64,000 bases of DNA from RHKX01 sp963745755 (GTDB lineage Bacteria > Actinomycetota > Thermoleophilia > Solirubrobacterales > 70-9), in NCBI GenBank assembly GCA_963745755.1, contig CAVUYP010000001.1:2108001-2172000 (forward strand). The letters are read 5' to 3'. Each line of letters begins with the position of its first letter. The stretch's first letter is position 1. Below are positions 14,329-22,014 of this stretch, in pieces. Both the position numbers and the translations under genes were made by a program. The notes under the pieces are model-generated. The model saw only the letters and a list, made by a program, of their open reading frames with translations. It was not told the DNA's origin and did not search any database.

Positions 14329-17013
14329 TCAGTCGGCGGCGCCGACGACCTCGATCAGCGCATCGACCACGTTGGCGTCGAACTGCCTGCCGGCCCCCTC
14401 GCGGAGCTCGCGCTGGGCCTCCGTCGCCGCCATCGCCTTCCGGTACGGCCGGTCGGTGGTCATCGCGTCGTAGGCGTCGCAGACGAAGACGATCCGGGCG
14501 CCGAGCGGGATCGCCTCACCGGCCAGCCCGTCCGGATAGCCGCGGCCGTCCCAGCGCTCGTGCGCGTGGCGGACGATCGGCCGGATCGGCGCCAGGAACT
14601 CGATCGGCTCGAGGATCCGCTGTCCGATCACCGTGTGCTGCTCGATCTCGGCGCGCTCGGCGGCATCGAGTGGACCCGGCTTGTTGAGGATCTCGTGGCG
14701 GATCGCCAGCTTGCCGATGTCGTGCAGGGTGGCGGCGTAGCGCAGCATCCGCAGCTCGTCGCCCTCGAGGCCGAGCATCGCCCCGACGGCGACCGAGTTG
14801 TCGCCGATCGCCCGCGAGTGCGCGGCGGTGTAGCTGTCCTTCGACTCGAGCGCCGCCGACAGCGCCTCGGCCGTGCCGAGGTAGGCGCGATCGAGGCTCT
14901 CGTAGAGGTCGACCGCGTTGATGATGCTGCCGAGCACCGCCGCGAAGGCGGCGAGCACCTGGGCGTCGTTGCGGTCGAACGCCCCCGGCCGGTCGTCCTC
15001 GAGGTTGATCGCTCCCCAGAGGCCCTGGCCGGTCCGGATCGGGACGGCGAGCTCGGAGCGGGTGTTGCGGCTCTGCTCGGTGATCCGGTAGCCGGGCTCG
15101 CGGCTGACGTCGCTGCACAGCGCCGGCGCCCCCTCGCTGAGCGCGCGGCCGATCAGCCCGACATCGTCGGGCTGGCTCCAGCCCGGCGGCGTCGGCAGCG
15201 GCGCCCGCTCGCCGCGGACGCTGACCCGGCCGTCGGCGACGGCGAGGATCTGGGCGCTGGTGCAGCCGAACGAGCCGTGCAGCTCCTCGGCGGCGCGGTC
15301 GCAGAGCCGTTCCTCGTCCATCACGTCGGTGAGTCGGCTCGGCAGCGCCAGGGCCAGATCGAGCGCCCGGGTGAGTCGGGGACCGCTGCGGCCGCCGCGA
15401 TCGTGGCGCTGCGGCGTCACTGCGGCGCGGACGGCCAACCGCAGCGGCGCGTCGACCTCGGCGAACGGCGCATCCTCGCGGTCGGCGACCAGCTCGACCA
15501 GAAAGACTCCGTCCTCGTCGCCGGCGGCGGCGCCGACGACCCCGCGGAAGCCCTCGCGCTCGAGCAGGGCCAGCTCCGCCGGATCGCCGTCCGGGTCGCC
15601 GAGGCTGGCGGTGAAGGAGCCGCTGCCGGCGGCGACGATCGCCTTGGTCACCGGGTAGTCGGCGAGCTCGTATGACTCGTAGTCGAGCTCGGTCGGGGCG
15701 ACCCGGGCGCCGGTCCGGCGGCGCTCGCGGTTGTCGCCGAGGGCGACGTCGCGAAGCTCCTCGCCGCCGGCGGGAGCGAAGGCGATCGCCCAGCCCGCGA
15801 AGTCGCCGGCGGTGGTGAACGCGGTCGCGACGACCTCGAGCCGATCGAGGGTCGACGCCTCGGCGAGCTCGCCGTCGAGCGTGCGGGCGATCTCCTCGGC
15901 GGTCTCCCAGAATCGTGCCCGGAAGCCACCGTCGGGGACCGGGACCAACTCCGACGCATCCTCCTCGGCGGCCTGGGCGGCGGTGCAGACGCGGTTGCCG
16001 CCGCGGCGCTTGGCGAGGTACTGAGCGGCGTCGGCCGCCGAGAGCAGCTGCGACGGCGCCGCCGTCCCCGGGTCGGCCATCGCGACGCCGCAGGAGACCG
16101 AGAGGGGATCGTCCTGGTCGTCGGCGAGCAGCCGCTGGGCACCGCCGGCGAGCTCGACGATCTCGGGCATCTCACCTGCGGCAACGCCGGCGCGGCTCTC
16201 GAGCAGCACCCCGAACTCGTCGCCGCCGATCCGGCCGACGAACGACCCCGGGTAGGTCGCCGCCGAGCGGACCAGGGCGTGGCCGACGCGACGCAGCGCC
16301 TCGTCGCCGGCGGCGTGGCCCTTCGTGTCGTTGATCGCCTTCAGCCGGTCGACGTCGCAGAGCATGATCGCCAGCTCGGTGCTGCCGGTCTCGAGCCGCT
16401 GCGTCGCCCGCTCGAGCCGCTCCTCGAACGCCCGCCGGTTGGCGAGTCCGGTCAGCGTGTCCTCATAGGCCATCCGCGAGACCCGGGTGAACATGTCCGA
16501 GCGCGAGACGACGGCGGCGATCTGCGCCGCGATCGCCTCCAGGAAGCCGAGGTCGCGGGACTGGAAGATCGGGTCGCCGGCGGCGGTCGTCGCCCAGATC
16601 CCGCCCCAGCGCCGGCCCTCGACGTCGATCGCGACGCTGAGGTCGGAGGTCTTGTCGTTGCGGCGCAGCATCGCGATCGTCTCCGCCCCCGCGTAGGGGT
16701 CGTCGACGGAGCTGAAGTAGGGGCGGCCGGTCGCGGCCATCTCGCGGAGCCGCGGATAGGCGGCGACGTCGTAGACCTCGTCGGCCGGGAAGCGCTCCAC
16801 ATCCGGGCCGATCTCGCCGACGTTGATCAGGACCCGGTAGCGGCGCAGCTCGTCCTCGAAGCGGCTGACCGACAGCGAGGCGGCGCCGGTCGCGGCCCGC
16901 GCCTCCTCGGCGACGAGCTCGAGGATCTCCTCGAGCTCGTTGGCGGCCGACGCCGCGGTGACGACCCGCAGCAGCGCCTCCCGTTCCTGCGATTCCAGCG
17001 CCGCCGCAGTCAT
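14329..17013 (-). CDS. Hybrid c-di-GMP protein: GAF-GGDEF-GAF-HD-GYP
   Basis: An 894-residue cytoplasmic signalling protein. N-terminal GAF (about 20-170), then GGDEF domain with DTLTGLANRRAFEERL and an intact GRIGGDEFGVLL active site (G-G-D-E-F at 263-267), a second GAF-like region (about 375-540), a third GAF (about 560-700), and a C-terminal HD-GYP domain with HDIGKLAIRHEILNKPG (from about 764) and HERWDGRGYPDGL (about 818-830). Both the synthetic and degrading sites look complete, so it could make and break c-di-GMP in response to GAF ligands. The start is ATG 17013, not an earlier in-frame codon, because GCCGATAG lies 7 nt upstream. No membrane segment is seen. Confidence 0.9.
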   Translation of the reverse strand: MTAAALESQEREALLRVVTAASAANELEEILELVAEEARAATGAASLSVSRFEDELRRYRVLINVGEIGPDVERFPADEVYDVAAYPRLREMAATGRPYFSSVDDPYAGAETIAMLRRNDKTSDLSVAIDVEGRRWGGIWATTAAGDPIFQSRDLGFLEAIAAQIAAVVSRSDMFTRVSRMAYEDTLTGLANRRAFEERLERATQRLETGSTELAIMLCDVDRLKAINDTKGHAAGDEALRRVGHALVRSAATYPGSFVGRIGGDEFGVLLESRAGVAAGEMPEIVELAGGAQRLLADDQDDPLSVSCGVAMADPGTAAPSQLLSAADAAQYLAKRRGGNRVCTAAQAAEEDASELVPVPDGGFRARFWETAEEIARTLDGELAEASTLDRLEVVATAFTTAGDFAGWAIAFAPAGGEELRDVALGDNRERRRTGARVAPTELDYESYELADYPVTKAIVAAGSGSFTASLGDPDGDPAELALLEREGFRGVVGAAAGDEDGVFLVELVADREDAPFAEVDAPLRLAVRAAVTPQRHDRGGRSGPRLTRALDLALALPSRLTDVMDEERLCDRAAEELHGSFGCTSAQILAVADGRVSVRGERAPLPTPPGWSQPDDVGLIGRALSEGAPALCSDVSREPGYRITEQSRNTRSELAVPIRTGQGLWGAINLEDDRPGAFDRNDAQVLAAFAAVLGSIINAVDLYESLDRAYLGTAEALSAALESKDSYTAAHSRAIGDNSVAVGAMLGLEGDELRMLRYAATLHDIGKLAIRHEILNKPGPLDAAERAEIEQHTVIGQRILEPIEFLAPIRPIVRHAHERWDGRGYPDGLAGEAIPLGARIVFVCDAYDAMTTDRPYRKAMAATEAQRELREGAGRQFDANVVDALIEVVGAAD

Positions 17014-17020
17014 CGTTCCC

Positions 17021-17028
17021 CTATCGGC
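17021..17028 (-). promoter_or_regulatory. GCCGATAG, candidate -10 of a FliA/WhiG-type promoter
   Basis: On the minus strand GCCGATAG ends 7 nt before ATG 17013; TAAC stands 16 nt further upstream as a possible -35. The consensus for this sigma class is TAAA-N15-GCCGATAA. The same -10 precedes the genes starting at 20320 and 36947. Confidence 0.5.
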
Positions 17029-17323
17029 AACCGCTCTGCGGACTGTTAGGGGATCAGGACCGAGCGCTCCGAAGCCACCGCTGCCGGCCCGCGCCCACAC
17101 GCCCCTAGATCACCCGCCGCCCGCGACCGAAGCCGGCGCCGACGGCGGCGAGCGGGGTCGCTTCGCTCGCCCACACCGGGTACCCCGTATCGACTCGCTC
17201 GAACTCGCTCAAGACAGGGTGAACCTAGCGACCTCACAGGCGCCGGGCGTCTAGAGTTCGGACCGGCTTGGAGGACGAGCTTCCAGGCTATGTATGAAGA
17301 AATGTGTGCTTGAGGACGAGGAC

Positions 17324-17343
17324 CACTGCGACGCAGTGCTTTT
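17324..17343 (+). promoter_or_regulatory. Hairpin with T-run in the cold-shock gene leader
   Basis: CACTGC and GCAGTG (17324-17329 and 17333-17338) form a 6-bp stem with a 3-nt loop, followed by CTTTTC. This resembles a small intrinsic terminator about 45 nt upstream of the csp start codon and could be an attenuator or thermosensitive leader element. The rest of the 17029-17323 stretch holds no gene; it contains another hairpin (GGCGAGCG...CGCTCGCC, 17148-17172). Confidence 0.35.
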
Positions 17344-17386
17344 CAATCGGGCCGCAACGTACTAACGGCATTGGAGGCAATGCGAA

Positions 17387-17587
17387 ATGGCAAGTGGAAC
17401 CGTCAAGTGGTTCAACGGCGAGAAGGGCTACGGCTTCATCGCCCCCGACGAGGGTGGCGACAAGGACGCCTTCGTCCACATCAGCAACATCGTCGGCGGT
17501 GCTCGCATCGACGAGGGTGACCGGGTCAACTTCGACATGGAGGACTCCGCGAAGGGTCCGCAGGCGGTCAACGTCACCAAGGCGTAG
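17387..17587 (+). CDS. csp: Cold-shock protein, CspA family
   Basis: A 66-residue single-stranded nucleic-acid-binding protein, the usual CspA length. RNP-1 is EKGYGFI (about 11-17) and RNP-2 is DAFVHISN (about 28-35), preceded by the conserved GTVKWFNGEKG. It acts as an RNA chaperone, in other bacteria during cold shock or growth resumption. GGAGG at 17371-17375 gives a ribosome-binding site. An unusually long gene-free leader with a hairpin lies upstream and a strong terminator downstream, so it is transcribed alone. The leader suggests post-transcriptional control, as in other csp genes, but no sequence homology to known leaders was established. Confidence 0.95.
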   Translation: MASGTVKWFNGEKGYGFIAPDEGGDKDAFVHISNIVGGARIDEGDRVNFDMEDSAKGPQAVNVTKA

Positions 17588-17634
17588 CCGCTGCTGAAAC
17601 CGCCGGTCTTTCCGCCCACGGGAGATCTGCACGA

Positions 17635-17673
17635 AGCGCCGCCCGAAGCGATTCGAGGCGGCGCTTTCGCTTT
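17635..17673 (+). terminator. Intrinsic terminator after csp
   Basis: AGCGCCGCC (17635-17643) pairs perfectly with GGCGGCGCT (17657-17665), a 9-bp GC stem with 13-nt loop, followed by TTCGCTTT. It lies between csp and the convergent thioesterase gene. Confidence 0.75.
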
Positions 17674-17689
17674 CCGGGGCCGTTGCCGC

Positions 17690-18226
17690 TCAGCGGCCCT
17701 CGAGCAGCTGATCGCGCTCGGCCAGCCGGTTCGCCCGGCGCAGCTCCGCCTCGCGCTGGCGACGCAGCTCGTCCTCGGTCTCGGCGATCAGCTTCGGCGC
17801 CGCCACCGGGTGGCCCTCGTCGAGCGCCACCATCGTCAGGTAGGCGGTCGAGGTGTGGCGGGTCTCGCCGGTGAACGGGTTCTCGGCCTCGACCCGGACG
17901 CCGACCTCCATCGACGTCCGCCAGACGGCGTTGACCGAGGAGGTGCAGCGGAGCAGCTCGCCGACGAAGACCGGCGTCCGGAACGTCATCCGGTCCATCC
18001 CGGCCGTCACCACGCGCCGTCCCGAATGCTTGATCGCCGCCAGGCCGGCCGCCTCGTCGACGAGCCGCATCACGGTGCCGCCGTGGATGAAACCGCCCGA
18101 GTTGGCGTCGCCGATCGACATCCAGCGGACGAGCAGCGAGCTCGAGTCCGCCACCCGCCGCGACTCGTCCTCGCCCGATCCGGGTTCGGGTCGCGGCCGC
18201 TCCGGGGGCTCGATCGCTTCCGCCAT
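17690..18226 (-). CDS. Acyl-CoA thioesterase, hotdog fold (YciA/BACH type)
   Basis: Hydrolyses acyl-CoA to free acid and CoA; 178 residues with one hotdog domain (about 30-150) and a charged helical C-terminus. The family pattern is clear: DANSGGFIHGGTVMRLVDEAAGLAA (the N/D-x-x-G...HGG...DE active-site helix), GMDRMTFRTPVFVGELLRC and TGETRHTSTAYLTMVALDE. Substrate chain length cannot be told. TAGGGT lies 6 nt before the ATG. It is convergent with csp across the terminator at 17635 and lies just downstream of the AbiEi/DUF559-type gene on the same strand, but with its own promoter-like element. Confidence 0.88.
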   Translation of the reverse strand: MAEAIEPPERPRPEPGSGEDESRRVADSSSLLVRWMSIGDANSGGFIHGGTVMRLVDEAAGLAAIKHSGRRVVTAGMDRMTFRTPVFVGELLRCTSSVNAVWRTSMEVGVRVEAENPFTGETRHTSTAYLTMVALDEGHPVAAPKLIAETEDELRRQREAELRRANRLAERDQLLEGR

Positions 18227-18232
18227 GCCGTC

Positions 18233-18238
18233 ACCCTA
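18233..18238 (-). promoter_or_regulatory. Putative -10 hexamer TAGGGT, leaderless promoter of the thioesterase
   Basis: TAGGGT on the minus strand ends 6 nt before ATG 18226. It overlaps the last codons of the readthrough extension of the upstream gene. Confidence 0.4.
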
Positions 18239-18323
18239 GCCGCCGTGCGTACAACGCCCGCAGCCGCTCCGCCACCGCCTCCGGCTGCTCGCGGATCGTC
18301 CGGCTGACGAAACGGTGACAGGC

Positions 18324-19154
18324 TCAGCCGGCCAGGGCCAGTGCCTGATCGCGCTCGCGATCGGCGGCCGCCCGCTCCCAGTCGCCGTGGAAGCGCTGGC
18401 TGTCCGCCTCGACGGCCATACGGATCTCCGGCCAGGCGAAGTCGACGGTCAACGGCGAGCGGCGGGTTGGGACCGCGACCGCGAAGTTGACCCGGGGACG
18501 GGGAAGGTCGGCGGCCCGGCAGAGCGGCAGGATGGCGGCTTCGAGAGCCGATCGGGTCAGGGCCGGCTCGAGGGCGGTGATCGTGGCGAGCCGGGCGATG
18601 CCGGGTCGGCCGCGCCGCGCCGCGACCAGTTCGGCGAGCCGGCGGCGTTTGAGCAGGCCGAGCGACTCGGCGGCGACGAGCATCCGCTCGAGCTCCGGTT
18701 CACGAGTGGTCGGCGCGAGGTCGATCAGGGTCCGGTCGGCGGAGGTGCAGGGGATCCGCTCGACGATCCGGCGGTCGCGCGGATCGACCTCGGCCCGGTG
18801 GACGGTGATGCCGTCTCGTGACCGCCCGCGCCCGCCGGGAGTGGTCACATCGACGGCGCCGGCGGCAACCCCGAGGAAGCCCTGCAGCGCCGCCGACGGC
18901 TCGTGGCTGAGCAGCGCTCCCGGCCCGCACGCGAGCACCGCTGCCAGCCACAGCTGATCGCGCGTGAACGGTGGTCGATGGGTGGCGTAGACACCCTGGT
19001 GGATCCGCTGCAGGCGGCCGCGCCGGGCGCGATGACTGATCCCGCGCTGACCGAGGCCGGCCGCCCGCAGCTGCCGGGCGGTGATCAGCCGCAGTTGCCT
19101 GCCCGCAACTCGCCCGATCGCCGATTCCAGACCGAATGCGTCCGTTCTCGCCAT
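18324..19154 (-). CDS. AbiEi-like/DUF559 (Vsr-fold) protein ending at a premature in-frame TGA
   Basis: A 276-residue protein with an N-terminal helix-turn-helix of the AbiEi antitoxin type (ITARQLRAAGLGQRGISHRARRGRLQRIHQGVYA) and a C-terminal endonuclease-like DUF559 domain (VNFAVAVPTRRSPLTVDFAWPEIRMAVEADS, with D...V-E-x-D acidic residues, then HGDWERAAADRERDQAL). The frame stops at TGA 18324-18326, where relatives carry Trp in the final strand. Beyond it the same frame stays open for about 30 codons (CHRFVSRTIREQPEAVAERL) to a second TGA at 18231, exactly the missing C-terminal helix. So a TGG-to-TGA change, or a base error, has truncated it. No partner toxin gene is adjacent; such orphans are common in actinobacteria. 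Confidence 0.7.
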   Translation of the reverse strand: MARTDAFGLESAIGRVAGRQLRLITARQLRAAGLGQRGISHRARRGRLQRIHQGVYATHRPPFTRDQLWLAAVLACGPGALLSHEPSAALQGFLGVAAGAVDVTTPGGRGRSRDGITVHRAEVDPRDRRIVERIPCTSADRTLIDLAPTTREPELERMLVAAESLGLLKRRRLAELVAARRGRPGIARLATITALEPALTRSALEAAILPLCRAADLPRPRVNFAVAVPTRRSPLTVDFAWPEIRMAVEADSQRFHGDWERAAADRERDQALALAG

Positions 19155-19255
19155 CGCGACGACGCTGACAGACGAATCCGCGCTGGTGGCGCCCCGCCGT
19201 CACGAATTGCCAAGAGTGCGTGACGATAGGCCCACGCGGCCGCCGGCCGAGCCGC

Positions 19256-20320
19256 CTAGGCGGTCAGGGCGACCTCGCCGGTCGGACCCATCTCGCCGGC
19301 GACGCTGACCTGGTCACGGCCGGCGCGCTTGGCCGCGTAGAGGGCCTGATCGACGCTCGACCAGAGGGCGTCGAAGTCGAGCCGCGAGTCGGCGCCGGAG
19401 GCGCTGACGCCGCAGCTCATCGTCAGCGCGACGCCGTGCGGGAACGGATGGCGGGCGACGGCGGCGCGGAGCCGCTCGGCGAGCTCGATCGTCTCGTCGC
19501 CGGTGACGCCGGGGAGGACGACCAGGAACTCCTCGCCGCCGATCCGGTAGGCGAGCTCGAAGGCGCGGAGCTGGCCGCGGATGATCTCGGCGACGCGGAC
19601 GAGGACATCGTCGCCGCAGGGATGGCCGACGCTGTCGTTGACGCGCTTGAAGTGGTCGAGGTCGCAGCAGACGAGCCCGACCGGAGCGTCGGCGGTGAGC
19701 GACTGCTGGCTGAGCTCGTCGATCCGGTTGTCGAGCGCCTTGCGGTTGAGCAGGCCGGTCAGCGGGTCGACCACCGACTCGCTGCGGTACTTGAGCTCGG
19801 AGCGCATCAGTGCCGTCGAGAGGATCGCGACGCCGACGACGAGCGCCGCCGGCATGATCAGGTTCGGCGGGTAGTCGAGGACGCCGGCGGCGTCGCTGCC
19901 GAGCATCGTCGCGCAGAGCAGCGCCAGCGTGATCAGGACCCCGGCGACGATGCCGCGGCTGTTGAAGCGGGTGCTGAGGGTGACGACCGGCAGCGCGAAC
20001 CAGATCGCCGCGATGATCTCCGGCGCGTCGGTGATCACGACCGCCGCGGCGATCATCGCCTGGGCGCCGACCCAGGCGCCGAAGATCCAGTACTCGGGGT
20101 GGGAGACCTTCTCGGGGCGGCCGTCGGCGAGCGTGAAGAAGAGCCCGGCGAAGAACAGCAGCGGCAGCGTCTGCCAGCCGATCCACGGCCCGCAGGCGAT
20201 GAACGCGACGGCGAGCACGGCGAACGTCAGCAGCCGCACGTCCTGCAGCCGCGCGTCCATCTCGAGCATCCGCCGCCGATCCTGATCGCGAGCGATCAAC
20301 CAGTTGGTGCCGGCTTCCAT
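19256..20320 (-). CDS. Membrane-bound diguanylate cyclase (GGDEF)
   Basis: Synthesises c-di-GMP from two GTP. 354 residues: about six membrane helices in the first 175 residues, then a GGDEF domain starting VVDPLTGLLNRKALDNRI with CCDLDHFKRVNDSVGHPCGDDVL and the active-site variant G-G-E-E-F (about 261-265), which is catalytically competent in the family. No I-site RxxD is evident immediately upstream (the preceding residues are AFELAYRI), so product inhibition may be absent. The ATG at 20320 is chosen because GCCGATAA lies 8 nt before it, instead of an in-frame ATG 39 codons upstream. It shares this promoter type with the GGDEF/HD-GYP gene. The sensory signal of the membrane part is unknown. 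Confidence 0.9.
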   Translation of the reverse strand: MEAGTNWLIARDQDRRRMLEMDARLQDVRLLTFAVLAVAFIACGPWIGWQTLPLLFFAGLFFTLADGRPEKVSHPEYWIFGAWVGAQAMIAAAVVITDAPEIIAAIWFALPVVTLSTRFNSRGIVAGVLITLALLCATMLGSDAAGVLDYPPNLIMPAALVVGVAILSTALMRSELKYRSESVVDPLTGLLNRKALDNRIDELSQQSLTADAPVGLVCCDLDHFKRVNDSVGHPCGDDVLVRVAEIIRGQLRAFELAYRIGGEEFLVVLPGVTGDETIELAERLRAAVARHPFPHGVALTMSCGVSASGADSRLDFDALWSSVDQALYAAKRAGRDQVSVAGEMGPTGEVALTA

Positions 20321-20328
20321 CGCGGTCC

Positions 20329-20336
20329 TTATCGGC
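20329..20336 (-). promoter_or_regulatory. GCCGATAA, perfect FliA/WhiG-type -10 element
   Basis: On the minus strand GCCGATAA ends 8 nt before ATG 20320, implying a leaderless or nearly leaderless transcript. The -35 at the expected distance (TCATC region) is poor. Confidence 0.5.
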
Positions 20337-20378
20337 CGTTGCCTGGAAAACGATGAATCGGCGCCGACCGGGCGGTGA

Positions 20379-21158
20379 TCAGCCCGCCGGCCGGAGGATC
20401 TGCTCGATCGCGGTCGCCCTGCCGTCGGCGCCGACATCGATCGCGACCGCGTTCACCCAGACGTCCTCCTCGGCGGTCCGGAAGCGCCTCGGCATCTGCG
20501 TGACGAAGCGGCCGAGCGCGTCCTCGACCTCGACCCCGAGGATGCTCTTGCGCGCCCCGGTCATGCCGACGTCGGCGATGAACGCGGTGCCGCCCGGCAG
20601 CACCCTGGCGTCGGCGGTCGGGACGTGGGTGTGGGTGCCGACGACCGCGGCGACGCGGCCGTCGAGGTGCCAGCCCATCGCGACCTTCTCGCTCGTCACC
20701 TCGGCGTGGAAGTCGACGAGCACGAACTCGGCGCCGCGGCGCTTCATCTCGGCGAGCTCGGCGTCGGCGGCCGGGAACGGGGAGCGGGCGACGGTCAGCT
20801 GCAGCTCGCCGCTCAGGTTCAGCACCCCGACCCGCGAGCCCGCCGCCTCGACGATCGCCCAGCCGCGGCCGGGATTGCCCTTCGGGTAGTTGGCGGGCCG
20901 GACGAGCGCCTCGCAGCGATCGATGAACTCGTAGGCGTCGCGCTGGCGGTAGACGTGGTTGCCGGTCGTGATCAGGTCGACGCCGGTCGCGAAGATCTCG
21001 TTCGCGGTGCGCTCGGTGATCCCGACCCCGCCGGCGGCGTTCTCGCCGTTGGCGACGATCAGGTCGGGCTCGAGCTCGTCGCGCAGCGACGGCATCAGCT
21101 TCGCGAGACCGCGCCGGCCGGGGCCGCCGACGATGTCGCCGATGAAGAGGATCCGCAC
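20379..21158 (-). CDS. YmdB/TIGR00282-family metallophosphoesterase
   Basis: Dinuclear metal phosphodiesterase of 259 residues; Bacillus YmdB cleaves 2',3'-cyclic nucleotides and influences biofilm decisions. Metal-site motifs: ILFIGDIVGGPGRRG (GDIVG, first Asp), DLIVANGENAAGG (Asn/Glu), LITTGNHVYRQRD (GNH), LVDFHAEVTSEK (H-A-E) and VVGTHTHVPTAD (GTHTH). GTG 21158 is taken as start, supported by TAGGCT 6 nt upstream. It lies 58 nt upstream of the diguanylate cyclase on the same strand, which has its own promoter-like element. The gene is usually found near rny or recA in other bacteria; that context is absent here. Confidence 0.9.
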   Translation of the reverse strand: MRILFIGDIVGGPGRRGLAKLMPSLRDELEPDLIVANGENAAGGVGITERTANEIFATGVDLITTGNHVYRQRDAYEFIDRCEALVRPANYPKGNPGRGWAIVEAAGSRVGVLNLSGELQLTVARSPFPAADAELAEMKRRGAEFVLVDFHAEVTSEKVAMGWHLDGRVAAVVGTHTHVPTADARVLPGGTAFIADVGMTGARKSILGVEVEDALGRFVTQMPRRFRTAEEDVWVNAVAIDVGADGRATAIEQILRPAG

Positions 21159-21164
21159 GCCGCC

Positions 21165-21170
21165 AGCCTA
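21165..21170 (-). promoter_or_regulatory. Putative -10 hexamer TAGGCT, leaderless promoter of the YmdB-type gene
   Basis: TAGGCT on the minus strand lies 6 nt before GTG 21158, divergent from the ABC transporter promoter. Confidence 0.4.
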
Positions 21171-21221
21171 GATCGATCCCGCCGTCGGCGGGAACCCGGG
21201 GGGCCCGACCAGGCGAGCGAC

Positions 21222-21227
21222 TAGGTT
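21222..21227 (+). promoter_or_regulatory. Putative -10 hexamer TAGGTT, leaderless promoter of the ABC transporter
   Basis: TAGGTT ends 8 nt before GTG 21236. Confidence 0.35.
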
Positions 21228-21235
21228 TCGCGATC

Positions 21236-21984
21236 GTGAGCGCAGCAGCATCCGCCCCGCGCGCCGACGGCGCGACCCCCGCGATCGAAGCGCTCGGGCT
21301 GACGAAGAGCTTCGGCGAGCGGCTCGCCCTGCGCGACGTCGACTTCACGGCGTCGGCCGGCGAGGTGCTCGCGGTGATCGGCCCGAACGGCGCCGGCAAG
21401 ACGACGCTGCTGTCGATCCTCGCCGGGATCCGCGCGCCCGACGCCGGCGAGATCCGGCTGCCGCGCGGCGAGGTCGGCTTCGTCCCCCAGCAGGCCGCCC
21501 TCTACCGGCGCCTGACCGTCGCCGAGAACCTGCGCCTGTTCGCGCGGCTCGAGGAGCTCGACGACGTCGAGGCCGGAGTCGTCGAGCGATGCTCGAGCAG
21601 ACCGGCCTCGGCGATCGCCGCGACGATCAGGCCGGGACGCTGTCGGGCGGCAACCAGCAGCGGATCAACATCGCGATCGGTCTGCTCTCCGACCCCGCCG
21701 TGCTGCTTCTCGACGAGCCCTCGACCGGACTCGATCCGCGCCAGCGCGGCCGCCTCTGGGAGTTCGTGCTCGGCCTCGCCGGCCGCGGGACCACGGTGAT
21801 CTTCTCGACCCACAACATCGCCGAGGCCGAGCGCTACGGACAGCGGGTCCTCGTCCTCGCCGACGGCCAGGGTCTGTTCGACGGCTCGATCGCCGAGCTC
21901 CACGCCGCCGCCCCGGCGCCCGAATCCGGCGACGCCGACTTCGAGTCCGCCTTCGTCCGCTTCCTCGCCGAGCGCGGGCACTAG
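21236..21984 (+). CDS. ABC transporter ATP-binding protein (one frameshift)
   Basis: ATPase subunit of an ABC-2-type exporter, about 249 residues after repair. Walker A GPNGAGKTTLL near residue 45, Q-loop VGFVPQQAALYRRLTVAENL, then a one-base deletion near 21588 (between VVER and MLEQTGL). In the second frame come the signature LSGGNQQRINIAIGLL, Walker B VLLLDEPSTGLDPRQRG and the H-loop STHNIAEAERYG. All ATPase motifs are intact, so the break is probably a sequence error. The ATPase and permease genes are 30 nt apart. The family moves drugs, lipids or polysaccharide parts out of the cell; the cargo cannot be inferred. Confidence 0.85.
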
Positions 21985-22014
21985 ATATAGGGAGACGCCC
22001 GGACCGCCCGAAAC

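Noticed and set aside
17148..17172. Hairpin GGCGAGCG...CGCTCGCC as a terminator
   Set aside because: It stands between divergent genes with no upstream transcript to end and has no T-run; left as an unexplained inverted repeat.
18324..19154. Complete type IV toxin-antitoxin pair
   Set aside because: Only the AbiEi-like/DUF559 protein is present; no nucleotidyltransferase toxin gene adjoins it.
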